The position numbers and the translations under genes were made by a program. This document shows, piece by piece, positions 8,469-15,480 of a stretch of 64,000 bases of DNA. The notes beneath the pieces were generated by a model. That model worked only from the letters and a program-made list of their open reading frames with translations, ran no database searches and had not been told where the DNA came from. Source of the stretch: CAVPTL01 sp963727235 (lineage in GTDB: Bacteria; Actinomycetota; Thermoleophilia; Gaiellales; JAICJC01); assembly GCA_963727235.1 (NCBI GenBank), contig CAVSFZ010000017.1, positions 1-64,000 of the forward strand, given 5' to 3'. Within the stretch, counting starts at the first letter, position 1, and each line of letters begins with the position of its first letter.

Positions 8469-9023
8469 ATGTCGGAGTCCCCCTCGCTCAAGGGCCACCT
8501 GCTGATCGCGGCACCGTCCCTGCTTGACCCCAACTTTCACCGCTCGGTGGTGCTGATCTTGGAGCACACCGCCGAGGGCGCGCTGGGCGTGGTCTTGAAC
8601 CGTCCCAGCGGGGTGTCGGCAGCCGACGCGGTGCCCGACCTGTCCGAGGTTGTGGAGGAGCACGACGAGGTGTTCGTGGGCGGTCCGGTACAGCCCCAGG
8701 CGGTGATCGCACTGGCCGAGTTCAGCGAGCCGCTGAACGACGATTCGAGCCTGGTGGGCCCGATTGCGCCGATCGACATGGGCGAGGACATCGACGAGAT
8801 GCTCGACGGTGTCGCCCGGGTGCGGCTGTTCGCCGGATATGCCGGGTGGAGCGAGGGCCAGCTGGACGGCGAGCTCGACGAGGAGGCCTGGTTCACCGAG
8901 CCGGCGCTGCCCGGCGACGTGTTCTCCGACGACAGCGCCACCCTGTGGAACCGCGTGCTGGCGCGCAAGGGCGCCCGCTACCGGTTGGTGGCCTCGATGC
9001 CCGAGGACCCCAGCCTCAACTGA
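8469..9023 (+). CDS. YqgE/AlgH family protein (UPF0301)
   Basis: 184 residues with the family landmarks LLIAAPSLLDPNFHRSVVL at the start, GALGVVLNRP, VFVGGPV and RLFAGYAGWSEGQL. The structure of this family is known, but its biochemical role is not. The gene begins ten bases after thiY. It ends in an 8-base tail-to-tail overlap with the next gene on the other strand. Confidence 0.92.
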   Translation: MSESPSLKGHLLIAAPSLLDPNFHRSVVLILEHTAEGALGVVLNRPSGVSAADAVPDLSEVVEEHDEVFVGGPVQPQAVIALAEFSEPLNDDSSLVGPIAPIDMGEDIDEMLDGVARVRLFAGYAGWSEGQLDGELDEEAWFTEPALPGDVFSDDSATLWNRVLARKGARYRLVASMPEDPSLN

Positions 9024-9699
9024 TGTGCTCGAAGTAGCGGATCGCGGCCAGGCCGATGGTGCGGGTTGACCACAGGTTGTAGGTGGCGGCGATGCCGATG
9101 CCGAGCACCGGGATCTCACGGCCGATGATCACGTGCGCCCTGCGCCGGGCCAGCCGCGATGCGACCTGCGTGGCCAGCTTGCGGTTGACGCGGGCTGCGA
9201 GCAGGTCGATCGACGCCGGATCGAACTCCGACACCGGGATCTTCTCGCCGGCCAGCCTGACCGTGCCCGACCGGCGGCCCAGCTTGACCACGCCGGCGTC
9301 GACGCCGAGAGCCATCAGCACGTCCAATCGCCGGGCCTCGTGATCGGCCATCGGCCGGTCGTACAGGTGGGCGATCACCAGCACCAGCTCGATCTGAGCG
9401 GCGGTCAGATAGGCAAGGTCGCCGAGCGCGGCCGTCACCTCGGCGGTGGTGCCCGGCCCGGGGATGACCGCGGGGATGGCGCTGGCCGCACCCGAGCCGG
9501 CCAGGTGGATCGCCTTTCGGCCCATCGCCACCCGCGCGAGCTTTGACCGCCCCAGGTGCGGGTGTTTGCGGCGAAGCTTCTCGGCCGACCGCTCGATGGC
9601 GGGGCCGCGGCGGTTGATCACCGTGCGCAGAGCCGTCTCGGTGGCGCGTGACAGTGACGCCGCCAGCCGATCGACCACCACATCCAGAGAGCGGCGCAT
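9016..9699 (-). CDS. EcsC-like protein of unknown function
   Basis: 227 residues from the ATG at 9699. The longer frame from 9747 would run into the divergent aminotransferase start and is less likely. A basic N-terminal third is followed by hydrophobic patches AASAIPAVIPGPGT and ITYLTAAQIELVLVIAHLY-like helices, and by GREIPVLGIGIAATYN near the end. This order recalls the EcsC family (PF12787), whose members associate with membranes and have no known reaction. The family call is tentative. Confidence 0.5.
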   Translation of the reverse strand: MRRSLDVVVDRLAASLSRATETALRTVINRRGPAIERSAEKLRRKHPHLGRSKLARVAMGRKAIHLAGSGAASAIPAVIPGPGTTAEVTAALGDLAYLTAAQIELVLVIAHLYDRPMADHEARRLDVLMALGVDAGVVKLGRRSGTVRLAGEKIPVSEFDPASIDLLAARVNRKLATQVASRLARRRAHVIIGREIPVLGIGIAATYNLWSTRTIGLAAIRYFEHIS

Positions 9700-9732
9700 C
9701 CCCGGAACAGTACTGACTACTGTCTGGCGGCC

Positions 9733-10944
9733 ATGCAGATCGTGCAATCACGCAAGCTCTCGAACGTCGCCTACGACGTGCGCGGCCCGGTGCTGGAGGA
9801 GGCGCTGCGGCTGGAGGCCGCCGGGCATCGGATCCTGAAGCTGAACATCGGGAACCCGGCGCCGTTCGGTTTCGAAGGGCCGAGCGACCTGCTGCAAGGC
9901 GTGGTCGAGAACCTGCCCTCCGCGGTCGGCTACGGCGATTCGCGGGGCCTCGTGTCGGCCCGCGAGGCGATCGTGACCGACTACCGCAGCCGCGGAGTCG
10001 AGGACATCGATGTGGCCGACGTCTACATCGGAAACGGCGTGTCGGAGCTGATCCAGATGTCACTGCAGGCGCTGCTGGACGACGGCGACGAGGTGCTGGT
10101 CCCCGCGCCCGACTATCCGCTCTGGACGGCGGTCACCTCGCTGTGCGGCGGGCGCCCGGTCTACTACCGCTGCGACGAGCAGGCCGGCTGGATCCCCGAT
10201 CTGGCCGATATCGAGGCCAAGATCACGCCCCGCACCCGGGCGGTGGTGGTGATCAACCCCAACAACCCGACCGGGGCCGTCTACCCTGCCGCGGTGCTCT
10301 CGGGGATCGCCGCGATCGCCGAGCGCCACGGCCTGGTGCTGTTTTCCGACGAGATCTATGACCGGATCCTGTACGACGACGCCGAGCACGTGGTGACCGC
10401 GGCGATCGCGCCCGAAGTGCTGTGCGTGACCATGAGCGGGCTTTCCAAGTCGAGCCGGGTGGCCGGATTTCGCTGTGGCTGGGCGGTGGTGTCGGGACCG
10501 CGGGAGCAGGCTCGGAGCTATCTGGAAGGGCTGACGGTGCTGGCCAACATGCGGCTGTGTCCCAACGTCCCCGCCCAGTATGCGATCACCGCGGCCCTGC
10601 AGAGCCCCGAGGCGATCGCCCAGCTGGTGCTGCCCGGTGGGCGGCTGGGGGAGCAGCGAGACCGCGCCTGGGAGCTTCTGACCGCGATCCCGGGGGTGTC
10701 GTGCGCCAAGCCGATGGGCGCGCTCTACGCCTTCCCCCGGATCGACCCGGCGGTGGTGCCGATCGCAAACGACGAGCGGATGGCGCTCGATCTGCTGCGC
10801 ACCGAGAAGATCCTGATCGCCCACGGCTCGGCCTTCAACATCTCCACCACCGATCACTTCCGGCTGGTGACGCTGCCCAACGTGGACGACCTCGAGGACG
10901 CGATCACCCGCATCGGCCGCTTTCTCGGCAGCTACTCGCAGTAG
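9733..10944 (+). CDS. PLP-dependent aminotransferase, AlaA-like
   Basis: 403 residues of fold-type I, class I/II aminotransferase. NPNNPTG at about 175-181, SDEIYD at 205-210 and the PLP lysine Lys239 in SGLSKSSRVAGFRCGW are all present. The segment around the lysine and the following ANMRLCPNVPAQYAI agree best with alanine aminotransferases of the AlaA/YfbQ type, which interconvert pyruvate/glutamate and alanine/oxoglutarate. Substrate identity is inferred from these segments only. The gene stands alone between divergent and convergent neighbours. Confidence 0.82.
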   Translation: MQIVQSRKLSNVAYDVRGPVLEEALRLEAAGHRILKLNIGNPAPFGFEGPSDLLQGVVENLPSAVGYGDSRGLVSAREAIVTDYRSRGVEDIDVADVYIGNGVSELIQMSLQALLDDGDEVLVPAPDYPLWTAVTSLCGGRPVYYRCDEQAGWIPDLADIEAKITPRTRAVVVINPNNPTGAVYPAAVLSGIAAIAERHGLVLFSDEIYDRILYDDAEHVVTAAIAPEVLCVTMSGLSKSSRVAGFRCGWAVVSGPREQARSYLEGLTVLANMRLCPNVPAQYAITAALQSPEAIAQLVLPGGRLGEQRDRAWELLTAIPGVSCAKPMGALYAFPRIDPAVVPIANDERMALDLLRTEKILIAHGSAFNISTTDHFRLVTLPNVDDLEDAITRIGRFLGSYSQ

Positions 10945-10947
10945 CGG

Positions 10948-11685
10948 TCAGTCGGTGCGGCGACGAAGTGTCACTGCCCCCAGCGCCAGCGACGCCAGCA
11001 TGAACACGATCACCGCCGCGACGTCCCAGGCAAATCGCGAGCCCAGAGACGCCGGGCTGGTGGTGCGGGCGAGCGCGTCGTAGGCGTAAGTCAACGGCAG
11101 CGCGAACGACACCCAGTACAGAAGCGAGGCCATCTCGTCGCGGGCGATGAAGAGCCCGCACAGCAGCAGCTGGGGGAAGATGAACGCCGGCATGAACTGC
11201 ACCGCCTGAAACTCGGTGCGGGCAAACGCGCTCACAAACAGCCCCAGCGCCATTCCCAGAAGCGCGTTTGCGATCGCCAGCAGGCCGACCAGCCACGCTC
11301 CGTGGGCGGCATTGAGTCCCAGCACCAGGAACCCGACCAGGCACACCACGATCGCCTGGATCGCCGCCAGCACGCCGAACGCGAGGCCATAGCCTGCCAG
11401 CAGGTCGAGCTTTCCCATCGGTAGTGTCATCAGCCGCTCGAGCGTGCCGGTGGTGCGCTCCCGCAGCATCGCGATCGACGTCAGCAGAAACATGATGATG
11501 AACGGGAAGAGCCCGCACATGGGCGCGCCGATGGCCTGGAACGTGCTCGGCTGTCCGTCGAACACGAACTTGAGCAGCGTCAGCAGCACCACCGGCACCA
11601 CCAGCAGCATCGCGATCGTGCGGGGATCGCGGCGGATCTGCCACAGCACGCGCCGGGCGATCGCGAACGTGATGTTTGCGGTCAT
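10948..11685 (-). CDS. ABC-2 type exporter permease
   Basis: 245 residues with six predicted membrane helices. LRERTTGTLERLMTLP between helices two and three is the typical cytoplasmic motif of ABC-2 permeases (drug, polysaccharide or natamycin-type exporters). The ATG at 11685 overlaps the stop of the ATPase gene (ATGA). The two form a complete half-exporter pair. The cargo cannot be told. Confidence 0.87.
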   Translation of the reverse strand: MTANITFAIARRVLWQIRRDPRTIAMLLVVPVVLLTLLKFVFDGQPSTFQAIGAPMCGLFPFIIMFLLTSIAMLRERTTGTLERLMTLPMGKLDLLAGYGLAFGVLAAIQAIVVCLVGFLVLGLNAAHGAWLVGLLAIANALLGMALGLFVSAFARTEFQAVQFMPAFIFPQLLLCGLFIARDEMASLLYWVSFALPLTYAYDALARTTSPASLGSRFAWDVAAVIVFMLASLALGAVTLRRRTD

Positions 11686-12392
11686 GCCGACGCCTGCTCG
11701 ATCACCTTCAGAAACGCCCGCCCCATGTCGGCCTCGCCGGTTTCGGCCCGGAGCGCGTCCGGGGTGGTCTGGCGCAGCAGCGCGCCGTCTCGCATCAAGA
11801 GCAGGATGTGACACTCGGAGGCCTCGTCCATCACGTGGCTCGAGATCAGAAGGGTCGTGCCCTCGGCCGCGAGCTCGTGAAACGTCTGCCACAACTCGGC
11901 ACGCAGCACCGGATCAAGCCCGACGGTGGGCTCGTCCAGCACCAGCACCTCGGGTCGGCCCAGCAGCGCGGTTGCAAGCGACACACGCGAGAGCTGTCCG
12001 CCCGAGAGCGCTCCGGCCACGTGCCCCTCGAAGCCGCCCAGCCCGACCGTCTCGATCACCTCGGAGATACGCGCCCGATCAGCACCGACGACGGCCGCGA
12101 AGAAGCGGAGGTTTTCCTCCACGCTGAGGTCCCCGTATACCGACGGGGCCTGGGTGACGTACCCGATCTGCCGGCGAAGGGCGGGAGATCCGGCAGGCTG
12201 ACCCAGGACAGTGACCGTGCCGGACGCAACGATCTGGACTCCGACGATCGAGCGCATCAGCGTCGACTTGCCACAGCCGCTGGGGCCCAACAAGCCGGTG
12301 ACCGACCCGACGCCGACCTCGAGCGTCAACCCGCTCAGCACCGGCCGCCCGCCGCGCTCGACATGCAGATCGCTGATGGCAATCGCCGTCAC
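11682..12392 (-). CDS. ABC exporter ATPase
   Basis: 236 residues. Walker A GPSGCGKS is at 36-43, LSGGQLSRV begins at 129 and Walker B VLVLDEP covers 149-155; SSHVMDEA holds the switch His. It belongs to the CcmA/DrrA-like group that drives ABC-2 permeases. The partner permease follows with overlap. A palindromic repeat lies 24 bases before the start, between this gene and the divergent dedA-like gene. Confidence 0.88.
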   Translation of the reverse strand: MTAIAISDLHVERGGRPVLSGLTLEVGVGSVTGLLGPSGCGKSTLMRSIVGVQIVASGTVTVLGQPAGSPALRRQIGYVTQAPSVYGDLSVEENLRFFAAVVGADRARISEVIETVGLGGFEGHVAGALSGGQLSRVSLATALLGRPEVLVLDEPTVGLDPVLRAELWQTFHELAAEGTTLLISSHVMDEASECHILLLMRDGALLRQTTPDALRAETGEADMGRAFLKVIEQASA

Positions 12393-12416
12393 CGCAACAT
12401 CCTACGCACACGCAGC

Positions 12417-12447
12417 GTGGATACCGGTGCCTGGCACCGGTATTCAC
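12417..12447. repeat. Palindromic element, copy 1
   Basis: Left arm GTGGATACCGGTGCC, centre T, right arm GGCACCGGTATTCAC. The arms match over 15 positions with one mismatch. It lies in the 79-base gap between two divergent genes, so a hairpin here is not a simple operon terminator. Confidence 0.85.
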
Positions 12448-12471
12448 ACGCCATCCACTACCTTCCCAAGC

Positions 12472-13101
12472 GTGATCCTGAGCCTCCTCTCCCTCACCAA
12501 CGCCTTCGATTCGCTCGCAAACCTCGTCTCCGACTCTCCCTGGACGTACGCGCTGGTGCTCGGCCTGGCGGCGCTCGACGTGCTGTTTCCGGTGGTGCCG
12601 AGCGAGACCGCGGTGATCCTTGCGGGAGTGCTGGCCGGCACAGGACATCTCAGCATTGAGCTTGTTCTGATCTCAGCAGCGGTGGGCGCCTTCATCGGCG
12701 ACAACTCGGGCTACTGGGTGGGACGCACCGCCGGTAACAGCCGCGTGGCCCAGCGCCTGCTCACCGGCGATCGCAGGAAACAGGTGGACAAGGCGCAGGC
12801 GCAGATCGAGACGCGCGGCGGGTACTTCATCATCATCGGCCGGTTCGTCCCTGGTGGCCGCACCGTGGTGGTGCTCGCCTGCGGCCTGCTCAAGATGCCG
12901 TGGGCGCGATTCATGGCATTCGACGCGGTTGCCGCCGTGATCTGGGCGCTCCAGGCAGGCCTCGCGGGATACTTCGGCGGCCGCGCCTTCGAGGACAACC
13001 CGTGGCTGGGGCTGCTGGTCGGAGTTGCCATCGCGACGGTGCTGATCGGCTCGGCGGAGGGCTGGCGGCGAGTGCGGGCGTGGAGGGCGAGGCGAAGCTA
13101 G
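12472..13101 (+). CDS. DedA/SNARE-associated (VTT domain) membrane protein
   Basis: 209 residues from a GTG at 12472. FPVVPSETAVILAG and IIGRFVPGGRTVV are the two conserved DedA motifs, with the buried Glu and the Arg residues. Four to five membrane segments follow the usual order. DedA proteins act as lipid scramblases or transporters and support membrane homeostasis; several recycle undecaprenyl phosphate. Which lipid is handled here cannot be read. Slightly shorter than many homologues. Confidence 0.87.
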   Translation: MILSLLSLTNAFDSLANLVSDSPWTYALVLGLAALDVLFPVVPSETAVILAGVLAGTGHLSIELVLISAAVGAFIGDNSGYWVGRTAGNSRVAQRLLTGDRRKQVDKAQAQIETRGGYFIIIGRFVPGGRTVVVLACGLLKMPWARFMAFDAVAAVIWALQAGLAGYFGGRAFEDNPWLGLLVGVAIATVLIGSAEGWRRVRAWRARRS

Positions 13102-13117
13102 CCGCCCGGCGGCAGCC

Positions 13118-13756
13118 TCAGTGCGAGTGCGCGGGCTCGGCCCGGTGGATCGCTTCGATCAGCTCTTCGCGATCCATCACGATCAGATCCTTCATCGGGA
13201 CGCCGAGCTCCTTGGCCTTGTCGAAGAGCGCCTGGCGAGGGAGGTCAGCCAGCGGATCGGGACCCTCGGGCGACGGCCGATCCGCCGCTTCGGCCTCGTG
13301 CGTCTCGGCGACCATCTCGAACTCCTGCGTCTCGGCCACCGCCTCTTCCTGAGATCTCACAGCCTCGACTCTGACCAGCTCGCGGGGCGGCTCCGGGCTG
13401 GTGGTCGGCTGAGGCTCGGAGGCGATATCGATCTCCTCCACATCGAAGGCACCCTGGCCGCTGAACACGCGGTATGCGAGCTCACCTTCCCATTCGGCTT
13501 CGGCGTTCCACTCGTCGTCGTCCTCGACGAGGTCCTCCGGCTCGTCGGCGGGCACTTCGACTTCGTCGACTTCCTCGACGACCTCGGTGCGCTCCTCAGC
13601 CTCCAACACGGGCTCGGTGATCTCGGTCGCCTCAACGTCCTCGCCCAGGACGACCGCGGGCGCCGCGCTCTCGAGCCACCGCGCAGCAAAAATGCCTGCA
13701 AACACGGCTGCAAGAAGGACGAGCAAAAATGGCGGTTGGCTACGTGGCTTCATCAC
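13118..13756 (-). CDS. Membrane-anchored acidic protein with C-terminal Rho-N/SAP-like helix pair
   Basis: 212 residues. One N-terminal membrane helix (about 9-26) is followed by some 130 residues dominated by Glu, Asp, Val and Pro without a fold I can recognise. The last 40 residues, beginning PRQALFDKAKELGV and ending MDREELIEAIHRAEP, look like the helix-extended-helix unit of Rho N-terminal or SAP-type domains, which often bind nucleic acid. That would put a small nucleic-acid-binding head on a long acidic stalk at the membrane. No orthologue is recognised and the function is unknown. Confidence 0.65.
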   Translation of the reverse strand: MMKPRSQPPFLLVLLAAVFAGIFAARWLESAAPAVVLGEDVEATEITEPVLEAEERTEVVEEVDEVEVPADEPEDLVEDDDEWNAEAEWEGELAYRVFSGQGAFDVEEIDIASEPQPTTSPEPPRELVRVEAVRSQEEAVAETQEFEMVAETHEAEAADRPSPEGPDPLADLPRQALFDKAKELGVPMKDLIVMDREELIEAIHRAEPAHSH

Positions 13757-13870
13757 TGTCGCGACCCCGGACCCTGCGCGCCGAGTTTAGCGCACAGACG
13801 GAGTCTCGCGGGGGCTGCGGTACGACACTCTCCGCCGTGACCACAGTCCCCGCGCTCCTCACCTCTCCAT

Positions 13871-13943
13871 CGGGGCGCCGAGATTTGAACTCGGGACCTC
13901 ACCGACCCGAACGGTGCGCGCTACCAGGCTGCGCCACGCCCCG
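13871..13943 (-). tRNA. tRNA-Pro (anticodon CGG)
   Basis: The minus strand folds as a full cloverleaf of 73 bases. The acceptor strands are CGGGGCG and CGCCCCG; the D arm starts GCGC-AGCCTGGTA. The anticodon stem CACCG/CGGTG holds the loop TTCGGGT, giving anticodon CGG (codon CCG). The T arm is CCGAG-TTCAAAT-CTCGG. CCA is not encoded. A GATAAT hexamer lies 11-16 bases before the 5' end and may be its -10 element; no clear -35 was seen. Confidence 0.96.
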
Positions 13944-13954
13944 GAGATCGCGGA

Positions 13955-14260
13955 TTATCGCACAGGAGGTTCGCCGGACCCGCCATCGGCGGCGGCGCGG
14001 CGGGCGTCCCGGTCACGGCGTGCGCAGAACGCGTCGAACGCCATCATCCGGCGAAGCCAGTCGTTCTGGGCTTCGACCTCGATGTCGTACAGCAGCCGGT
14101 CGAGTTCGAACCGGGCCACCGCCGCATCGAGCATCGCTTCGATCCGGGGACGCAGGCCGCGCATGTGCACGTGATCGAACGACGAGCGATCGATGCGCTC
14201 ATCGTCGAGCGGTACCTCGTAGCCAGCAAGACGCTGGCCGAGCGAGCGCGCGGCCTTCAT
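13955..14260 (-). CDS. Small hypothetical protein
   Basis: 101 residues from an ATG at 14260. The middle (about 35-80) is predicted helical and mixes acidic, basic and aromatic residues in a way that looks like a real protein (FELDRLLYDIEVEAQ, then NDWLRRMMAFDAFC). The C-terminus is disordered. It has no recognisable family. It ends 11 bases before the tRNA-Pro gene on the same strand. Confidence 0.5.
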   Translation of the reverse strand: MKAARSLGQRLAGYEVPLDDERIDRSSFDHVHMRGLRPRIEAMLDAAVARFELDRLLYDIEVEAQNDWLRRMMAFDAFCARRDRDARRAAADGGSGEPPVR

Positions 14261-14337
14261 GGCGCGACTATGACCCCTTCGGCGATCGGCGTCTAGGGGT
14301 GGCAGTCAGGTCCACCCGTTCGGGTAGGGTGGGCGGG

Positions 14338-15096
14338 ATGGCCGACCGCGACGCGATTGTCGCCTTTTTGGACTCCCACCTCGATGTCCACGCCTACCCG
14401 GACCACCTGCCGGTGGGCCTGCAGGTGCCCGGTGCGATCGAGGTCACCCGGGTCGCCACCGGCGTCTCATCCTCGCTCGAGCTGTTTCGCCGGGCAGGGA
14501 AGGCCGGTGCCCAGATGCTGATCGTCCACCACGGCCTCTTCTGGGACCGCGACCCACGTCGGATCGGGCCGCGCCAGAAGGAACGGCTGCAGAGCCTGTT
14601 TGAGAGCAACCTGTCGCTGGTCGCCTACCACCTCGCGCTCGACGCCCACCCCGAGGTGGGAAACAACGCGCTCATCTGCGACGCCCTCGAGCTCGGTGAT
14701 CTGAACGGCTTCGGCGGAGGCGGCGAGCGCACCATCGGCTTCATCGGCACCGCCAAACCGTCGATCTCACCCGAGCGCCTGATCTCGCGCGTGCGCGCCA
14801 AGATCAACCCCGATCCGATCGCCTTCCTGCACGGCCCCGAGCGGATCCGCCGGGTCGCGGTCGTCTCCGGCGGGGCCGCCGACCTGCTCGACCAGGCCGC
14901 CGATGCCGGCGCCGACGCGTTCATCACCGGTGAGCCGAACGAGCCCGCCATGGCCCGCGCGCAAGAGGCCGGGATCCACTTCGTGGCCGCCGGCCACTAC
15001 GCCACCGAGGTGTTCGGGGTGCAGGCTCTGGGAGAGTTGGTGTCACGCCAATTTGGGGTCGAGCACCGCTTCATCGACCTCCCCAACCGGGTGTAG
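14338..15096 (+). CDS. Nif3-like dinuclear metal centre hexameric protein
   Basis: 252 residues from the ATG at 14338. Metal ligands of the Nif3/YbgI family are present: HHGLFW (His64, His65), YHLALDAHPEVGNN (Asp102) and a C-terminal GHYATE. Family members form hexamers with a two-metal site; some act as GTP cyclohydrolase I type 2, but for most no reaction is settled. The much longer open frame upstream is a shadow. The sequence right after the stop holds a promoter for the next unit. Confidence 0.9.
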   Translation: MADRDAIVAFLDSHLDVHAYPDHLPVGLQVPGAIEVTRVATGVSSSLELFRRAGKAGAQMLIVHHGLFWDRDPRRIGPRQKERLQSLFESNLSLVAYHLALDAHPEVGNNALICDALELGDLNGFGGGGERTIGFIGTAKPSISPERLISRVRAKINPDPIAFLHGPERIRRVAVVSGGAADLLDQAADAGADAFITGEPNEPAMARAQEAGIHFVAAGHYATEVFGVQALGELVSRQFGVEHRFIDLPNRV

Positions 15097-15102
15097 CCAA
15101 TG

Positions 15103-15131
15103 TTGACGACGTCCGCCCAAGTGGGTAGTCT
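15103..15131 (+). promoter_or_regulatory. Housekeeping-sigma promoter for the structured RNA
   Basis: TTGACG at 15103-15108 and TAGTCT at 15126-15131 are separated by exactly 17 bases. Transcription should begin near 15138. The promoter starts six bases after the Nif3 stop codon. Confidence 0.75.
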
Positions 15132-15137
15132 GTGAGC

Positions 15138-15234
15138 ATGATTACTGAAGCGGAGACGGCCTGACATTGGACGATCTCCGCTCACTGATGTCGGGAAGCT
15201 GAAGCCCACTGAGCAAGCGCTCGGTGGGTTTTTT
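15138..15234 (+). ncRNA. Candidate structured RNA: H-type pseudoknot plus terminator
   Basis: An RNA of about 97 bases is framed by its own promoter and an intrinsic terminator. AGCGGAGA (15149-15156) pairs perfectly with TCTCCGCT (15175-15182). CCTGACAT (15160-15167), in the loop of that helix, pairs with ATGTCGGG (15188-15195) with one G-U. The two helices give an H-type pseudoknot with short loops, or exclude each other as a switch. A nine-codon frame starts at ATG 15139 and could be a leaderless leader peptide. The next gene, a 53-residue HTH protein, starts 25 bases after the terminator. It may be a cis-acting attenuator or an independent small RNA. It matches no RNA family known to me. 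Confidence 0.6.
15205..15234 (+). terminator. Intrinsic terminator
   Basis: CCCACTGAGC pairs with GCTCGGTGGG (10 pairs, one G-U) around the loop AAGC, and six T follow at 15229-15234. This is the clearest rho-independent terminator in the window. Confidence 0.92.
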
Positions 15235-15258
15235 CGTTCTCACACAGAAGGGAGAAGC

Positions 15259-15420
15259 ATGGCAAACCACCTGACGCCCGAAGAACTGTCCAAGGAGATG
15301 GGAATCAAGCGCGACGAGGTCATCCGGCTTTGTCACGAGCAGGCCGTCCCCATCTACCACGGCAAGATCGACAAGTTCCTGTTCTCCACCGTAGTCCAGG
15401 AGACGACCGTCTCGGGCTAG
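15259..15420 (+). CDS. 53-residue helix-turn-helix protein
   Basis: The ATG at 15259 is preceded by AGAAGGGAGA, a good ribosome site. The product begins MANHLTPEELSKEMGIKRDE and continues with VIRLCHEQAVPIYHGKID. This looks like a single winged or excisionase-type helix-turn-helix (first helix LTPEELSKEMG, recognition helix around KRDEVIRLC). It may bind DNA or act as a small adaptor. It is the first gene after the pseudoknot-terminator RNA, so its expression probably depends on read-through. Confidence 0.72.
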   Translation: MANHLTPEELSKEMGIKRDEVIRLCHEQAVPIYHGKIDKFLFSTVVQETTVSG

Positions 15421-15446
15421 GCAGGGCCCAGCCGACGGTTCTCCCT

Positions 15447-15473
15447 CGCGACGACCGCACCGTCGCGTAATCT
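15447..15473 (+). promoter_or_regulatory. Inverted repeat and -10 element before the carboxypeptidase gene
   Basis: CGCGACG (15447-15453) and CGTCGCG (15461-15467) form a perfect inverted repeat with a 7-base spacer. It abuts TAATCT at 15468-15473, a good -10 element, and the ATG follows at 15481. This suggests a leaderless message with an operator covering the spacer. No -35 consensus is visible. It could instead be a hairpin ending the HTH transcript, but no T run follows. Confidence 0.4.
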
Positions 15474-15480
15474 GGAAAGT

